DNA of 40,694 nucleotides from Bacteroidales bacterium. GTDB lineage: Bacteria > Bacteroidota > Bacteroidia > Bacteroidales > F082. The DNA is taken from assembly GCA_017508895.1 (NCBI GenBank), contig JAFWRA010000038.1, positions 1-40,694 on the forward strand. The letters are read 5' to 3'. The position numbers and the translations under genes are program-made. Positions 1 through 7,217 of the stretch are shown here, one piece after another. Under the pieces are notes generated by a model that did no database searches, had not been told where the DNA came from, and saw only the letters and a program-made list of their open reading frames with translations. The stretch's first letter is position 1; each line of letters begins with the position of its first letter.

Positions 1-1034
1 CCATACAACTGCTACGCGGCAAGGGCTATGAGATTACGGATGAGGAACTTGAAGCCGCCTCGTTGGCCATCCTGCTCCACGACAGCGGTCACGGACCGTT
101 CTCGCACACCTTGGAAAACAGCATCGTCCATGGCATTACACACGAGGAACTCTCACTGAAAGTGATGCAGAAGTTCAACGCAATCCACGGCGGGCAGCTC
201 GAAATGGCCATTCAGATGTTCAAGGGAGAATACGAGAAAGGTTTTCTCACCAAACTCATCTCCAGCCAGTTGGATGTCGACCGCATCGACTATCTCAAGC
301 GCGACAGCTTCTTCACAGGCGTGGCTGAAGGTAGCGTGAATGCAGAGCGTTTGTTAGAAATGATGGAAGTCGTCGGCAATGAGTTGGCCATTGAGGCCAA
401 GGGCATCTATTCCGTGGAGAGTTTCATTGTGGCGCGCCGCATCATGTATTGGCAGGTGTATATGCACAAGGCCGTTTTGAGCGCCGAGTATATGCTGCGT
501 AATATCCTGAAACGCGCCAAGATGCTCAGTGCGGAACGCGACTTGTTTGCCACCCCTGCCCTGTCGTTCTTCCTCAAGAACCAGCACCCATTCGACGATG
601 GTCACGACCCCGATTTCGTCCTCGACCAGTTCTGCCAGTTGGACGACTACGACGTGATGACCGCCGTGAAAGCCTGGCGCAACGACCAAGACCGTGTGCT
701 TTCAGAGCTTTGCAGAAGATTGACTGACAGGCATTTGTTCAGAATCGAAATGCAAGAAGATGCCTTTGACCCGAACTACATCAACGACCTCCGCCAAAGG
801 ATCGCACAACTTTACGGCTGGTCGCAAGAGGAGGCGGATTTCTTGCTTTTACAAGGCGTTTCGTCGAACCACGCCTATCATCCGAATAAGTCCGCCATCA
901 ACATTTTATACAAAGACGGCACCATGAAAGACATCAGCGAAGCTTCCGACCAACTGAATATTTCGGTGCTTTCGCAGCCCGTGGTGAAGCATTTCATTTG
1001 CTACCCGAAGGAATTGCTCACCTCATTTGATTAA
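1..1034 (+). CDS. HD-domain phosphohydrolase, 5'-truncated by window edge
   Basis: The open frame runs in from base 3 with no start, so the N-terminus lies outside the window; 343 residues are visible. The HD signature LLHDSGHGPFSH lies near the left edge, followed by SSQLDVDRIDYLKRDSFFTG, which is typical of the COG1078 family of dNTP triphosphohydrolase-like proteins. In that family the HD residues bind a divalent metal and hydrolyse nucleotide phosphates. The substrate here is unknown. The frame ends with CYPKELLTSFD. A closely matching CYPKEL coding stretch recurs about 650 bp downstream (see 1641-1675). The family call is firm; the reaction is inferred. Confidence 0.85.
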   Translation, partial: IQLLRGKGYEITDEELEAASLAILLHDSGHGPFSHTLENSIVHGITHEELSLKVMQKFNAIHGGQLEMAIQMFKGEYEKGFLTKLISSQLDVDRIDYLKRDSFFTGVAEGSVNAERLLEMMEVVGNELAIEAKGIYSVESFIVARRIMYWQVYMHKAVLSAEYMLRNILKRAKMLSAERDLFATPALSFFLKNQHPFDDGHDPDFVLDQFCQLDDYDVMTAVKAWRNDQDRVLSELCRRLTDRHLFRIEMQEDAFDPNYINDLRQRIAQLYGWSQEEADFLLLQGVSSNHAYHPNKSAINILYKDGTMKDISEASDQLNISVLSQPVVKHFICYPKELLTSFD

Positions 1035-1171
1035 TTCAAGTATTTTCGAGGATTATTAACAAAAACGCCTTTTCGATTGACAAACGAACCATTATACACC
1101 ACCTGACCACTTTTGTCTAAGATTGTGAGATGAGGGACCATTCTAAACATGGGAATTGTAGTAGTTTCCAT

Positions 1172-1221
1172 GGGGGATTGCAAATCCCCAACTCAGCTTC
1201 GGCGGATTGCAAATCCGCCGA
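1172..1221. repeat. Pair of REP-like palindromes around GGATTGCAAATCC
   Basis: Two neighbouring palindromes share the core GGATTGCAAATCC. The second has 10-bp arms, TCGGCGGATT and AATCCGCCGA, around a GCA loop. The first has arms GGGGATT and AATCCCC. The pairing resembles dispersed REP elements and may form stable RNA or DNA hairpins behind the HD gene. Confidence 0.7.
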
Positions 1222-1259
1222 AAATGAACAAAAGGCTTATCATATAAAACTCAAATGCA

Positions 1260-1267
1260 TATCTTTG
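1260..1267 (+). promoter_or_regulatory. Bacteroidota -7 promoter box (TATCTTTG)
   Basis: Exact match to the TAnnTTTG box. It lies 105 bp upstream of the ATG at 1373 and would start a transcript near 1274. I see no clear TTTG element at the expected -33 spacing. Confidence 0.45.
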
Positions 1268-1372
1268 CAGCGGATTGAAAGGATTGCCCAAACGGCACTT
1301 CGGAATCCTGACAACCCGAAAACCAGTAAATCAAGTATAATTAGAAGTTCCCTAAAGCAAACCAATACTATT

Positions 1373-1630
1373 ATGGAAATCTGGAATTATGTCGAACAAG
1401 TCGAAAGAAAAGTCGACGAGATTAGGGACAAAGCTTTAGCCAAAGTCCAAAAGATAAACCCTGCCATTACTTATGTCGTAGACAACTACTCACTAGATGA
1501 TTATATTACAAAAACCTGGGATTATCCCGGCGCTTGGTATTGTTCCTTTAGGCTTCCCAAAGACATCGCTTCAGAAGAAGAATTGATTGAAAAGCTTGTC
1601 CGAGAAACACTAGCTTGCCACCGCAAATAA
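1373..1630 (+). CDS. Small hypothetical protein, 85 residues
   Basis: I do not recognise this protein. The start is placed at the ATG beginning MEIWNYVEQVERK, because the longer open frame upstream runs through palindromic repeats. The product looks soluble and charged: an amphipathic N-terminal helix, an aromatic middle (DYPGAWYCSFRLPKD) and an acidic C-terminal helix. It has no signal peptide or membrane segment. It sits between the HD gene and a short echo of that gene's 3' end, so it may lie inside an insertion. It could be real or a decayed fragment. Confidence 0.4.
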   Translation: MEIWNYVEQVERKVDEIRDKALAKVQKINPAITYVVDNYSLDDYITKTWDYPGAWYCSFRLPKDIASEEELIEKLVRETLACHRK

Positions 1631-1640
1631 GGATGCAAAG

Positions 1641-1675
1641 CTGTTTTTTGCTATCCGAAGGAGTTGGTTGTTCTA
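1641..1675 (+). pseudogene. Remnant resembling the 3' end of the HD gene
   Basis: Bases 1647-1666 match 997-1016, inside the HD gene's last codons, at 18 of 20 positions. Both differences are silent third-codon changes, so both copies read CYPKEL. The frame then reaches a stop after VVL. This looks like a relic of a second, diverged HD-gene terminus. Upstream of the core the similarity is weak. Confidence 0.45.
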
Positions 1676-1746
1676 TAACACGAATTACCATCAATTCGTT
1701 TTTTCAAATTCATGACAAATTCTTGATAATTCGTGTTTTACGACTA

Positions 1747-2208
1747 TCACTTGGCAAATGCATTCATCGCTTTAGCCCGACGTTTCGAGTCCTCCATCAC
1801 TTCCAAGGCTTGCTGCTGCAAGAATCTTTCTTCCTCATTTTCAGGCTCCAGCGTGATGCCATGCGGGCGGGAATGGTGATTTTCGTCCAAATAGGAGAAG
1901 GTAGCGAAGCCATCGGCGGCGATTTTTTCGGGCTCGCGGCTACGGTACATTTTTGTATATACAGTCAAAGTGCTGCGACCCACCGAAATCACTTTGCTCT
2001 CGAAGGTGACAATGTCGCCCGCAAAAATCGGGAACTTGAAGTCGATGCCGTGAAGGACGAGAAGGACGGTGTCTTTCGTGTCAACATACTGCGCCACAGC
2101 AAAATAAGAGCTCTCTAAAAAATACTCGGAACAACGACCTGCAAAGAAGGTTTGGTGGTGGTTGAGGTCGGCGAGTTTGATCAGTCTTTGGGAATAGGTT
2201 GCTTTCAT
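1747..2208 (-). CDS. Acyl-CoA thioesterase, hotdog fold
   Basis: The 153-residue product is a single hotdog domain of the YciA/BACH type, which hydrolyses acyl-CoA thioesters in the cytoplasm. Supporting stretches are an N-terminal LADLNHHQTFFAGR (the family's loop near the active site), the central strand HGIDFKFPIFAGDIVTFESKV, and SVGRSTLTVYTKMY. The ATG at 2208 gives the usual family length. The substrate chain length cannot be read from sequence. It is transcribed in the same direction as the metallo-hydrolase gene upstream, across a repeat-filled gap. Confidence 0.75.
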   Translation of the reverse strand: MKATYSQRLIKLADLNHHQTFFAGRCSEYFLESSYFAVAQYVDTKDTVLLVLHGIDFKFPIFAGDIVTFESKVISVGRSTLTVYTKMYRSREPEKIAADGFATFSYLDENHHSRPHGITLEPENEEERFLQQQALEVMEDSKRRAKAMNAFAK

Positions 2209-2319
2209 ATCAGTTGTTTAGTTGTTTAGTTGCTCAGTTATTCAGTTGGCTTATGGCTCATGGCTTATGGCCGATGGCAGCCCCAATGTGGTGGCAAGCC
2301 ATGGGCCATTGGCCATAGG
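2209..2319. repeat. Low-complexity gap of GGCTTATGGC / TTGTTTAG-type repeats
   Basis: The gap contains TTGTTTAG-like tandem repeats, then several variants of GGCTTATGGC facing inverted forms (GGCCATAGGCTATAGG). These can fold into an imperfect hairpin. There is no coding signal. Similar degenerate inverted repeats occur at 28,310-28,375. Confidence 0.6.
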
Positions 2320-3093
2320 CTATAGGCTATTTGGTATTTTTATCTTCAAACCATCGTAAGCTAACATCATACCGTCGGGGAGTTCGCGGTTGACTTCGGC
2401 GGCAAGGCCCATACTGTGGCTGCAATGCGTGAACCAGGTCTTCTTCGCTCCCACCCTACGGGAAATCCCAATCGCCTCATCCAATGTGAGATGCGAATAA
2501 TGCTTTTTCTTTTGCAATGCTTCAATAATCAGGTATTCAACGCCTTGCAATTTCCCAATCGCCTCCTCGGAAATCTCGCTCAGGTCGGTGACATAAGCGA
2601 AATTGCTAATGCGGAAGGCATAACAAGTCAAGGTGAAATGCTTCAGTCTTATTGGGATGATGTGCAAATCGCCAAAGTCAAAAGGCGTTTCATCAAGGCG
2701 GTGAATGTCATAAGTTGGAGCACCTGGATAGGGATGTTCCTCAAAAGCATAGGAATACTCACGCTTGATTTCGGGAAGAGCCGTGTCGGCCACAAATAGC
2801 GTCATGGGCTTTTTCTGCATGAAAATGTAGGGGCGTAAATCATCCAATCCGCCTATATGGTCCTTATGTTCATGAGAGATAATCACTGCGTCAAGTTTAG
2901 TGATGTTTTCACGCAACATTTGCTGGCGGAAGTCGGGGCCGGCATCCACAGCCACCGTCACTTGATCTGTCTGAATCAGAATAGAGGTACGGAGTCGCTT
3001 GTCGCGCGGGTCCTTGGACTGGCACACGGGACAATTGCAGCCAATGACAGGTACACCTTGCGAAGTACCGCTTCCTAAAATAGTAACAATCAT
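2320..3093 (-). CDS. MBL-fold metallo-hydrolase, PhnP/YycJ-like
   Basis: The product has 257 residues. It starts with the beta-lactamase-fold strand MIVTILGSGTSQGVP. A Cys cluster (C19, C21, C24) follows, as in PhnP-like enzymes. The metal-binding motif HEHKDH lies at residues 74-79, with further ligands in VTDLSE and the FTHCSH region near the C-terminus. The family includes cyclic phosphodiesterases and nucleases that use two metal ions. The exact substrate cannot be assigned. A TAATTTTG box on the same strand at 3151-3144 suggests its own promoter with a leader of about 45 nt. Confidence 0.82.
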   Translation of the reverse strand: MIVTILGSGTSQGVPVIGCNCPVCQSKDPRDKRLRTSILIQTDQVTVAVDAGPDFRQQMLRENITKLDAVIISHEHKDHIGGLDDLRPYIFMQKKPMTLFVADTALPEIKREYSYAFEEHPYPGAPTYDIHRLDETPFDFGDLHIIPIRLKHFTLTCYAFRISNFAYVTDLSEISEEAIGKLQGVEYLIIEALQKKKHYSHLTLDEAIGISRRVGAKKTWFTHCSHSMGLAAEVNRELPDGMMLAYDGLKIKIPNSL

Positions 3094-3143
3094 ATCTTTA
3101 GTTTTCTACAGCATCAAAAAAATGCCGCTTCAAAATAATACTG

Positions 3144-3151
3144 CAAAATTA
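3144..3151 (-). promoter_or_regulatory. -7 box for the metallo-hydrolase gene
   Basis: TAATTTTG on the minus strand, 51 bp before the ATG at 3093. It faces away from the TACATTTG box at 3194-3201 that serves the opposite gene, so this is a compact divergent promoter region. Confidence 0.45.
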
Positions 3152-3193
3152 GCGTTTTTTGTGCAAAAATCCTGCTATCTCATAGAATTTCCC

Positions 3194-3201
3194 TACATTT
3201 G
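3194..3201 (+). promoter_or_regulatory. -7 box almost abutting the start of the DUF6913-like gene
   Basis: TACATTTG ends four bases before the ATG at 3206. Transcription starting about 7 nt after the box would begin at or inside the start codon, implying a leaderless or near-leaderless mRNA. Confidence 0.5.
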
Positions 3202-3205
3202 CAGC

Positions 3206-3751
3206 ATGAAAATTACTTCTTATCTTAGAAACAGAGCCTTTAAACGTGCCTTCGAGCAGTTTCTAGCCGAAAAGACCGCAGCGAAAATGCCCGACCTTCA
3301 AAGGACTAACACGGTCTTAATCATCCTTGACGAGCACGACAAAAGCATACATAAAAACATCGAAAGCAGTGTGAAAGCCTTGTTTGGCGTTGGCCGTTGC
3401 GGTTTTATCATCCTCTGCAACCAGATGTCGGACACCATCCTTCAAAGCGACCTCTACTGCGAAATCACCCCAAAAGATTTTGGCTTCATGAGTGTGCTGA
3501 AACCCGACAAGCATGAATTCATCAAAAAGCTGCCTTACAGCACGATGATTATCAACATGGCTGGCAAGAATGCCGAAATCAGCGACTACCTTTGCACGCT
3601 GCCAAAATCGGATTTCAGAATCAGCTTCCAGCAAAGCCTTAATGTCGGCATCTATGACTTGGTTATTGAAAACCCAAGAGGTACCGACCCCGTTTCAAAC
3701 ATCCATGTACTTCACAATTATTTGAAGGCTTTGGCAGGACAACAATCATAA
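3206..3751 (+). CDS. DUF6913-like conserved protein, 181 residues
   Basis: This resembles a conserved Bacteroidota protein family of unknown function, usually found beside dapA, as here. The chosen start MKITSYLRNRAFKRAF follows the TACATTTG box directly. The product is soluble: a basic N-terminal helix, a strand NTVLIILDEHDKS, a cysteine-containing strand GFIILCNQ and a C-terminal helix. There is no signal peptide. It ends 15 bp before dapA and is probably co-transcribed with it. Confidence 0.6.
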   Translation: MKITSYLRNRAFKRAFEQFLAEKTAAKMPDLQRTNTVLIILDEHDKSIHKNIESSVKALFGVGRCGFIILCNQMSDTILQSDLYCEITPKDFGFMSVLKPDKHEFIKKLPYSTMIINMAGKNAEISDYLCTLPKSDFRISFQQSLNVGIYDLVIENPRGTDPVSNIHVLHNYLKALAGQQS

Positions 3752-3766
3752 ACTTGAAAAAAAATA

Positions 3767-4654
3767 ATGAAACACAATCCATTTAAAGGTACGGGCATTG
3801 CCCTTATCACTCCTTTCAAGAAGGACCACTCCATTGATATCGAATCTTTAATCAAAATCGTCAACCATGTCATTGACAATGGAGCCGACTTCTTGGTCGT
3901 CTTAGGTACCACTTCCGAAGCGCCCACCCTCACTTCTGAAGAGAAGAATTTGGTAATCAACACGATATTAAAGGCAAACAACGGTCGTTTACCTATCTTG
4001 CTTGGCATGGGAGGCAACAATACGCAAGCCGTCATTGAAGCCATCAAAGCCCAAAACTTCGACGGCATCCAAGGCATTTTGAGTGTCGTGCCCTACTATA
4101 ACAAACCCAACCAGCGCGGCATGAAAGCCCATTTCGAGGCTATCGCCGATGCCAGTCCTGTGCCGGTCGTGGTCTACAACGTGCCAGGACGCGTGGGTGT
4201 CAACTTGCAAGCTGCCACCTGTGTGGAATTGGCCCAACATCCCAACATCATCGCTGTGAAGGAGGCCTCTGGCAACTTGCAGCAAATCATGGAGATTTTG
4301 CGAGACAAGCCCTCTGACTTCGACGTGCTATCTGGTGACGATGGTATCACCCAGCCCTTGATGGCCCTTGGCGCACAAGGCGTGATATCGGTGGCGGCCA
4401 ACGCCTACACCAAGCCTTTCAGCCGCATGATGAAAGCCATGAGGGAAGGCCAAGCAGAAGAAGCATTGCGTCTGCATTACGCCATGCTCCGCATGAACCA
4501 ACTCATCTTTGCTGATGGCAATCCTGCGGGCATCAAATGTTTGATGAGCATAATGGGCTTGTGTGAAAATGTATTGCGTTTACCCTTAGTGTCCGTGAAC
4601 GAAAAGGTGGAGACGGACATTATTGAAGAATGGAAACAATTAAAAGACAAATAA
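3767..4654 (+). CDS. dapA: 4-hydroxy-tetrahydrodipicolinate synthase
   Basis: The enzyme condenses pyruvate with aspartate-semialdehyde in the lysine/diaminopimelate pathway that feeds peptidoglycan. At 295 residues it has normal family length as a TIM barrel. Key residues are visible: the GTTSE pyruvate-binding loop (residues 47-51, with S replacing the usual G), Tyr137 in YNVPGR, Arg142, and Schiff-base Lys165 in VKEASG. The next gene, a secreted carboxypeptidase, starts 11 bp after its stop, so the two are likely co-transcribed. Confidence 0.95.
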   Translation: MKHNPFKGTGIALITPFKKDHSIDIESLIKIVNHVIDNGADFLVVLGTTSEAPTLTSEEKNLVINTILKANNGRLPILLGMGGNNTQAVIEAIKAQNFDGIQGILSVVPYYNKPNQRGMKAHFEAIADASPVPVVVYNVPGRVGVNLQAATCVELAQHPNIIAVKEASGNLQQIMEILRDKPSDFDVLSGDDGITQPLMALGAQGVISVAANAYTKPFSRMMKAMREGQAEEALRLHYAMLRMNQLIFADGNPAGIKCLMSIMGLCENVLRLPLVSVNEKVETDIIEEWKQLKDK

Positions 4655-4665
4655 ATAACAACAAA

Positions 4666-7209
4666 ATGAAGGTTTTACGCTATTTTATCATCCTGCTTGC
4701 CACTGTGATTTGTGGCAATCTATTCGCGCAGAAAAGCCAGCAGGAATTAAACCAACTCATGCAAGAACGCAACGAGTACTATTTTACTTTTAGCTTGAAC
4801 GGCAACGACGACTTGAAAGCCATTGCCCAAACCATTTCCGTCGACCGCGTTGACGGCAATGTGGTGACCGCTTACGCCAACAACAAGGATTTTGCCTGTT
4901 TTATGAAACTCGGATACGAAGTTACGCTTCAAACTCCGCCTTCCATGCTGGAGAAAGTCGCTATGTGGGACGGCAGCAACCGCGCCGAATACGATTGGGA
5001 CAGCTACCCGACCTATCAGGCATACGAAGACATGATGTTTGAATTCCAGACCAACCATCCCGACAAGTGCGAAATCATCACCCTCGGTACGTTGCCCAGC
5101 GGTCGAAAGATCATGATTGCGCGCCTTAACAACGGTACTGGTGAAGGCAAGCCCAAGTTCCTTTACACTTCGACCATCCATGGCGACGAGACCACGGGAT
5201 GGATTCTGATGCTCCGCCTTATCGACTATCTGCTTGAGAATCCCGATGAACCTGAAGTGCAAACCGTGATGAACAACATCGACCTCTACATCGGGCCCAA
5301 TGCCAATCCTGACGGTACCTACCACGGAGGCAACAATACAGTAAACGGAGCCACAAGAGAAAACGCCAACGGTATAGACATGAACCGCAACTATGCCGAC
5401 CCACATGGAAGTCCTCACCCCGATGGTTATGAATACCAAACCGAAACCCAATGGTTCATGGACTTTGCCGCTGAAATCCCCTTTGTGATGGGTGCCAACT
5501 ACCACGGCGGCGCTGAAGTAATGAACTACCCTTGGGACAACACCTATACCTTTCATGCCGACGACGCCTGGTATCAGATGATTTGCCATGAATATGCTGA
5601 CCTCACCCATCAGGTCAATCCTAATTACATGAATGACTACAACAACGGCATCACCAATGGAGCACAATGGTACATGATTGGCGGAGGCCGTCAGGACTAT
5701 ATGAACGGCTATGCCCAATGCCGCGAGTTGACTATCGAATGCTCGAACACGAAATTGCCTTCCGGCAGTCAACTTCCCAATTTCTGGAATTACAACAAGG
5801 AATCTATCTTTGCTTTCATGAATCAATGCTTATACGGCATTCACGGCACTGTGACCGACAAGGCCAACAACCAACCCCTCAACGCCACCATCACCATCAC
5901 CAACCACGATGACGCGTTCTCTGTCGTTGAAAGCCATTTGCCTGCGGGCGACTACCACCGTCCCATCAAAGGCGGCACCTATGACGTGACCTACGCCTGC
6001 AATGGTTATTATCCTCAGACCTTCACCATCACGGTGGATGACTACGAAACAGTTATTCAAGATGTCCAACTTGAAGCGGGCGAAGGTCTTATCCCCGATT
6101 TCACCGCCAACATGACCAATGTAGCCCCTGGCGGCAGTGTCAACTTCACAGACAACACTTGGGGTGCTAACCTCGTCAGCTGGGAATGGACTTTTGAAGG
6201 TGGTGAGCCCGCCACTTCCAATGTACAACATCCAACCGGCATCACCTACAACCAAATCGGCACTTATGATGTCTCGCTGACCGTCACCAACGGAGAGGGT
6301 CAGACTGAAACCATCATCAAGCACAACTTCATCACCGTGAGCGAATCGTACAACATGCAGAACGGCACCGTAACCACCTGCAATGCTATGTTTTATGATG
6401 ACGGCGGCCCGAACAGCAACTATCACGACCGCAAAGATTACACCATGACCTTCATGCCCGCTACTACTGGCGGATTCATCGAAGCTGTCTTCACGGAGTT
6501 CAGCACGGAAGACGGATGGGACCACATGTACATCTACGATGGCACCGACGCCTCTGCCACCCTGATTGGTGACTTCACAGGAAGCAACTCTCCCGGTACG
6601 ATCACCGCCACCAATGCCGAAGGTGCCCTGACTTTCCATTTCATTTCCGACTATAACACGAACTCTTCTGGCTGGATAGCTTCGATACATTGCGCGGGAA
6701 TACCATCCGAACCGATTGAATTGGAGGTCTTCGCCGACCCGCAAACCATCCATGAAGAAGAGAGCACACTGTTGAGCGTTTATGCTACTGGAGGAGACGG
6801 CAACTACACCTACCGTTGGGAGCCCTCTGACATGGTAACCGACCCTGAGGCACAATTCACCAATTCCGTTCCCTTGTCAAGCAACCAAGTCTTTACTGTG
6901 ACTGTCACCGATGGCGAAGGCAACACTGAAATTGCCGACATTCAGATCACTGTAATTCCAGGAGTCAATGTCGATGAAAACCAGACGGATCAGATTCAAG
7001 TCTATCCCAACCCAAGCAAGGGCAACTTCACTATCGAAGTCGCCGAACCCATCCGTTTTGAGCTTTACAACAGCCTCGGACAACTTATCATCGCAAGTCA
7101 AAAAGACGGAGGCTCAATCCAGATCCAAACCCAACAGGAAAAAGGTGTTTATTTCCTCCGCATTATCGGCGAAAACGGAAGCAGAACCGAAAAACTCGTT
7201 ATCGAATAA
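4666..7209 (+). CDS. Secreted M14 zinc carboxypeptidase with CUB and T9SS sorting domains
   Basis: The 847-residue product starts at the ATG that opens a signal peptide (residues 1-22, ending LFAQ); an ATG 36 bp upstream would bury the signal. The M14 domain spans about 110-390, with zinc ligands H172 and E175 (HGDE), a NPDG loop, H280 (NYHGG) and catalytic Glu358 (LTIEC). A carboxypeptidase regulatory-like domain (about 390-470), a PKD domain (about 475-560), a CUB-like domain (about 563-678), a second PKD/Ig-like domain (about 688-765) and a T9SS tail (VYPNPSKGNF to KLVIE) follow. It should be exported and cell-surface attached or released, trimming C-terminal residues from peptides. Substrate is unknown. 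Confidence 0.9.
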   Translation: MKVLRYFIILLATVICGNLFAQKSQQELNQLMQERNEYYFTFSLNGNDDLKAIAQTISVDRVDGNVVTAYANNKDFACFMKLGYEVTLQTPPSMLEKVAMWDGSNRAEYDWDSYPTYQAYEDMMFEFQTNHPDKCEIITLGTLPSGRKIMIARLNNGTGEGKPKFLYTSTIHGDETTGWILMLRLIDYLLENPDEPEVQTVMNNIDLYIGPNANPDGTYHGGNNTVNGATRENANGIDMNRNYADPHGSPHPDGYEYQTETQWFMDFAAEIPFVMGANYHGGAEVMNYPWDNTYTFHADDAWYQMICHEYADLTHQVNPNYMNDYNNGITNGAQWYMIGGGRQDYMNGYAQCRELTIECSNTKLPSGSQLPNFWNYNKESIFAFMNQCLYGIHGTVTDKANNQPLNATITITNHDDAFSVVESHLPAGDYHRPIKGGTYDVTYACNGYYPQTFTITVDDYETVIQDVQLEAGEGLIPDFTANMTNVAPGGSVNFTDNTWGANLVSWEWTFEGGEPATSNVQHPTGITYNQIGTYDVSLTVTNGEGQTETIIKHNFITVSESYNMQNGTVTTCNAMFYDDGGPNSNYHDRKDYTMTFMPATTGGFIEAVFTEFSTEDGWDHMYIYDGTDASATLIGDFTGSNSPGTITATNAEGALTFHFISDYNTNSSGWIASIHCAGIPSEPIELEVFADPQTIHEEESTLLSVYATGGDGNYTYRWEPSDMVTDPEAQFTNSVPLSSNQVFTVTVTDGEGNTEIADIQITVIPGVNVDENQTDQIQVYPNPSKGNFTIEVAEPIRFELYNSLGQLIIASQKDGGSIQIQTQQEKGVYFLRIIGENGSRTEKLVIE

Positions 7210-7217
7210 AGCTATAA

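Larger units (their letters stand above)
1035..1372. other. Intergenic stretch with two palindromic repeats and a promoter-like box
   Basis: No convincing gene is present between the HD gene and the small ORF at 1373. It holds two related hairpins (1172-1190 and 1199-1221) and a TATCTTTG box at 1260-1267. An open frame does run through it from 1130 into the ORF at 1373, but its upstream part crosses the hairpins and looks like non-coding repeat sequence. Confidence 0.6.

Noticed and set aside
4747..6855. Long antisense open frames (about 340-360 codons) across the first M14 gene
   Set aside because: They mirror a well-supported gene with complete motifs; their own translations have no recognisable domain.
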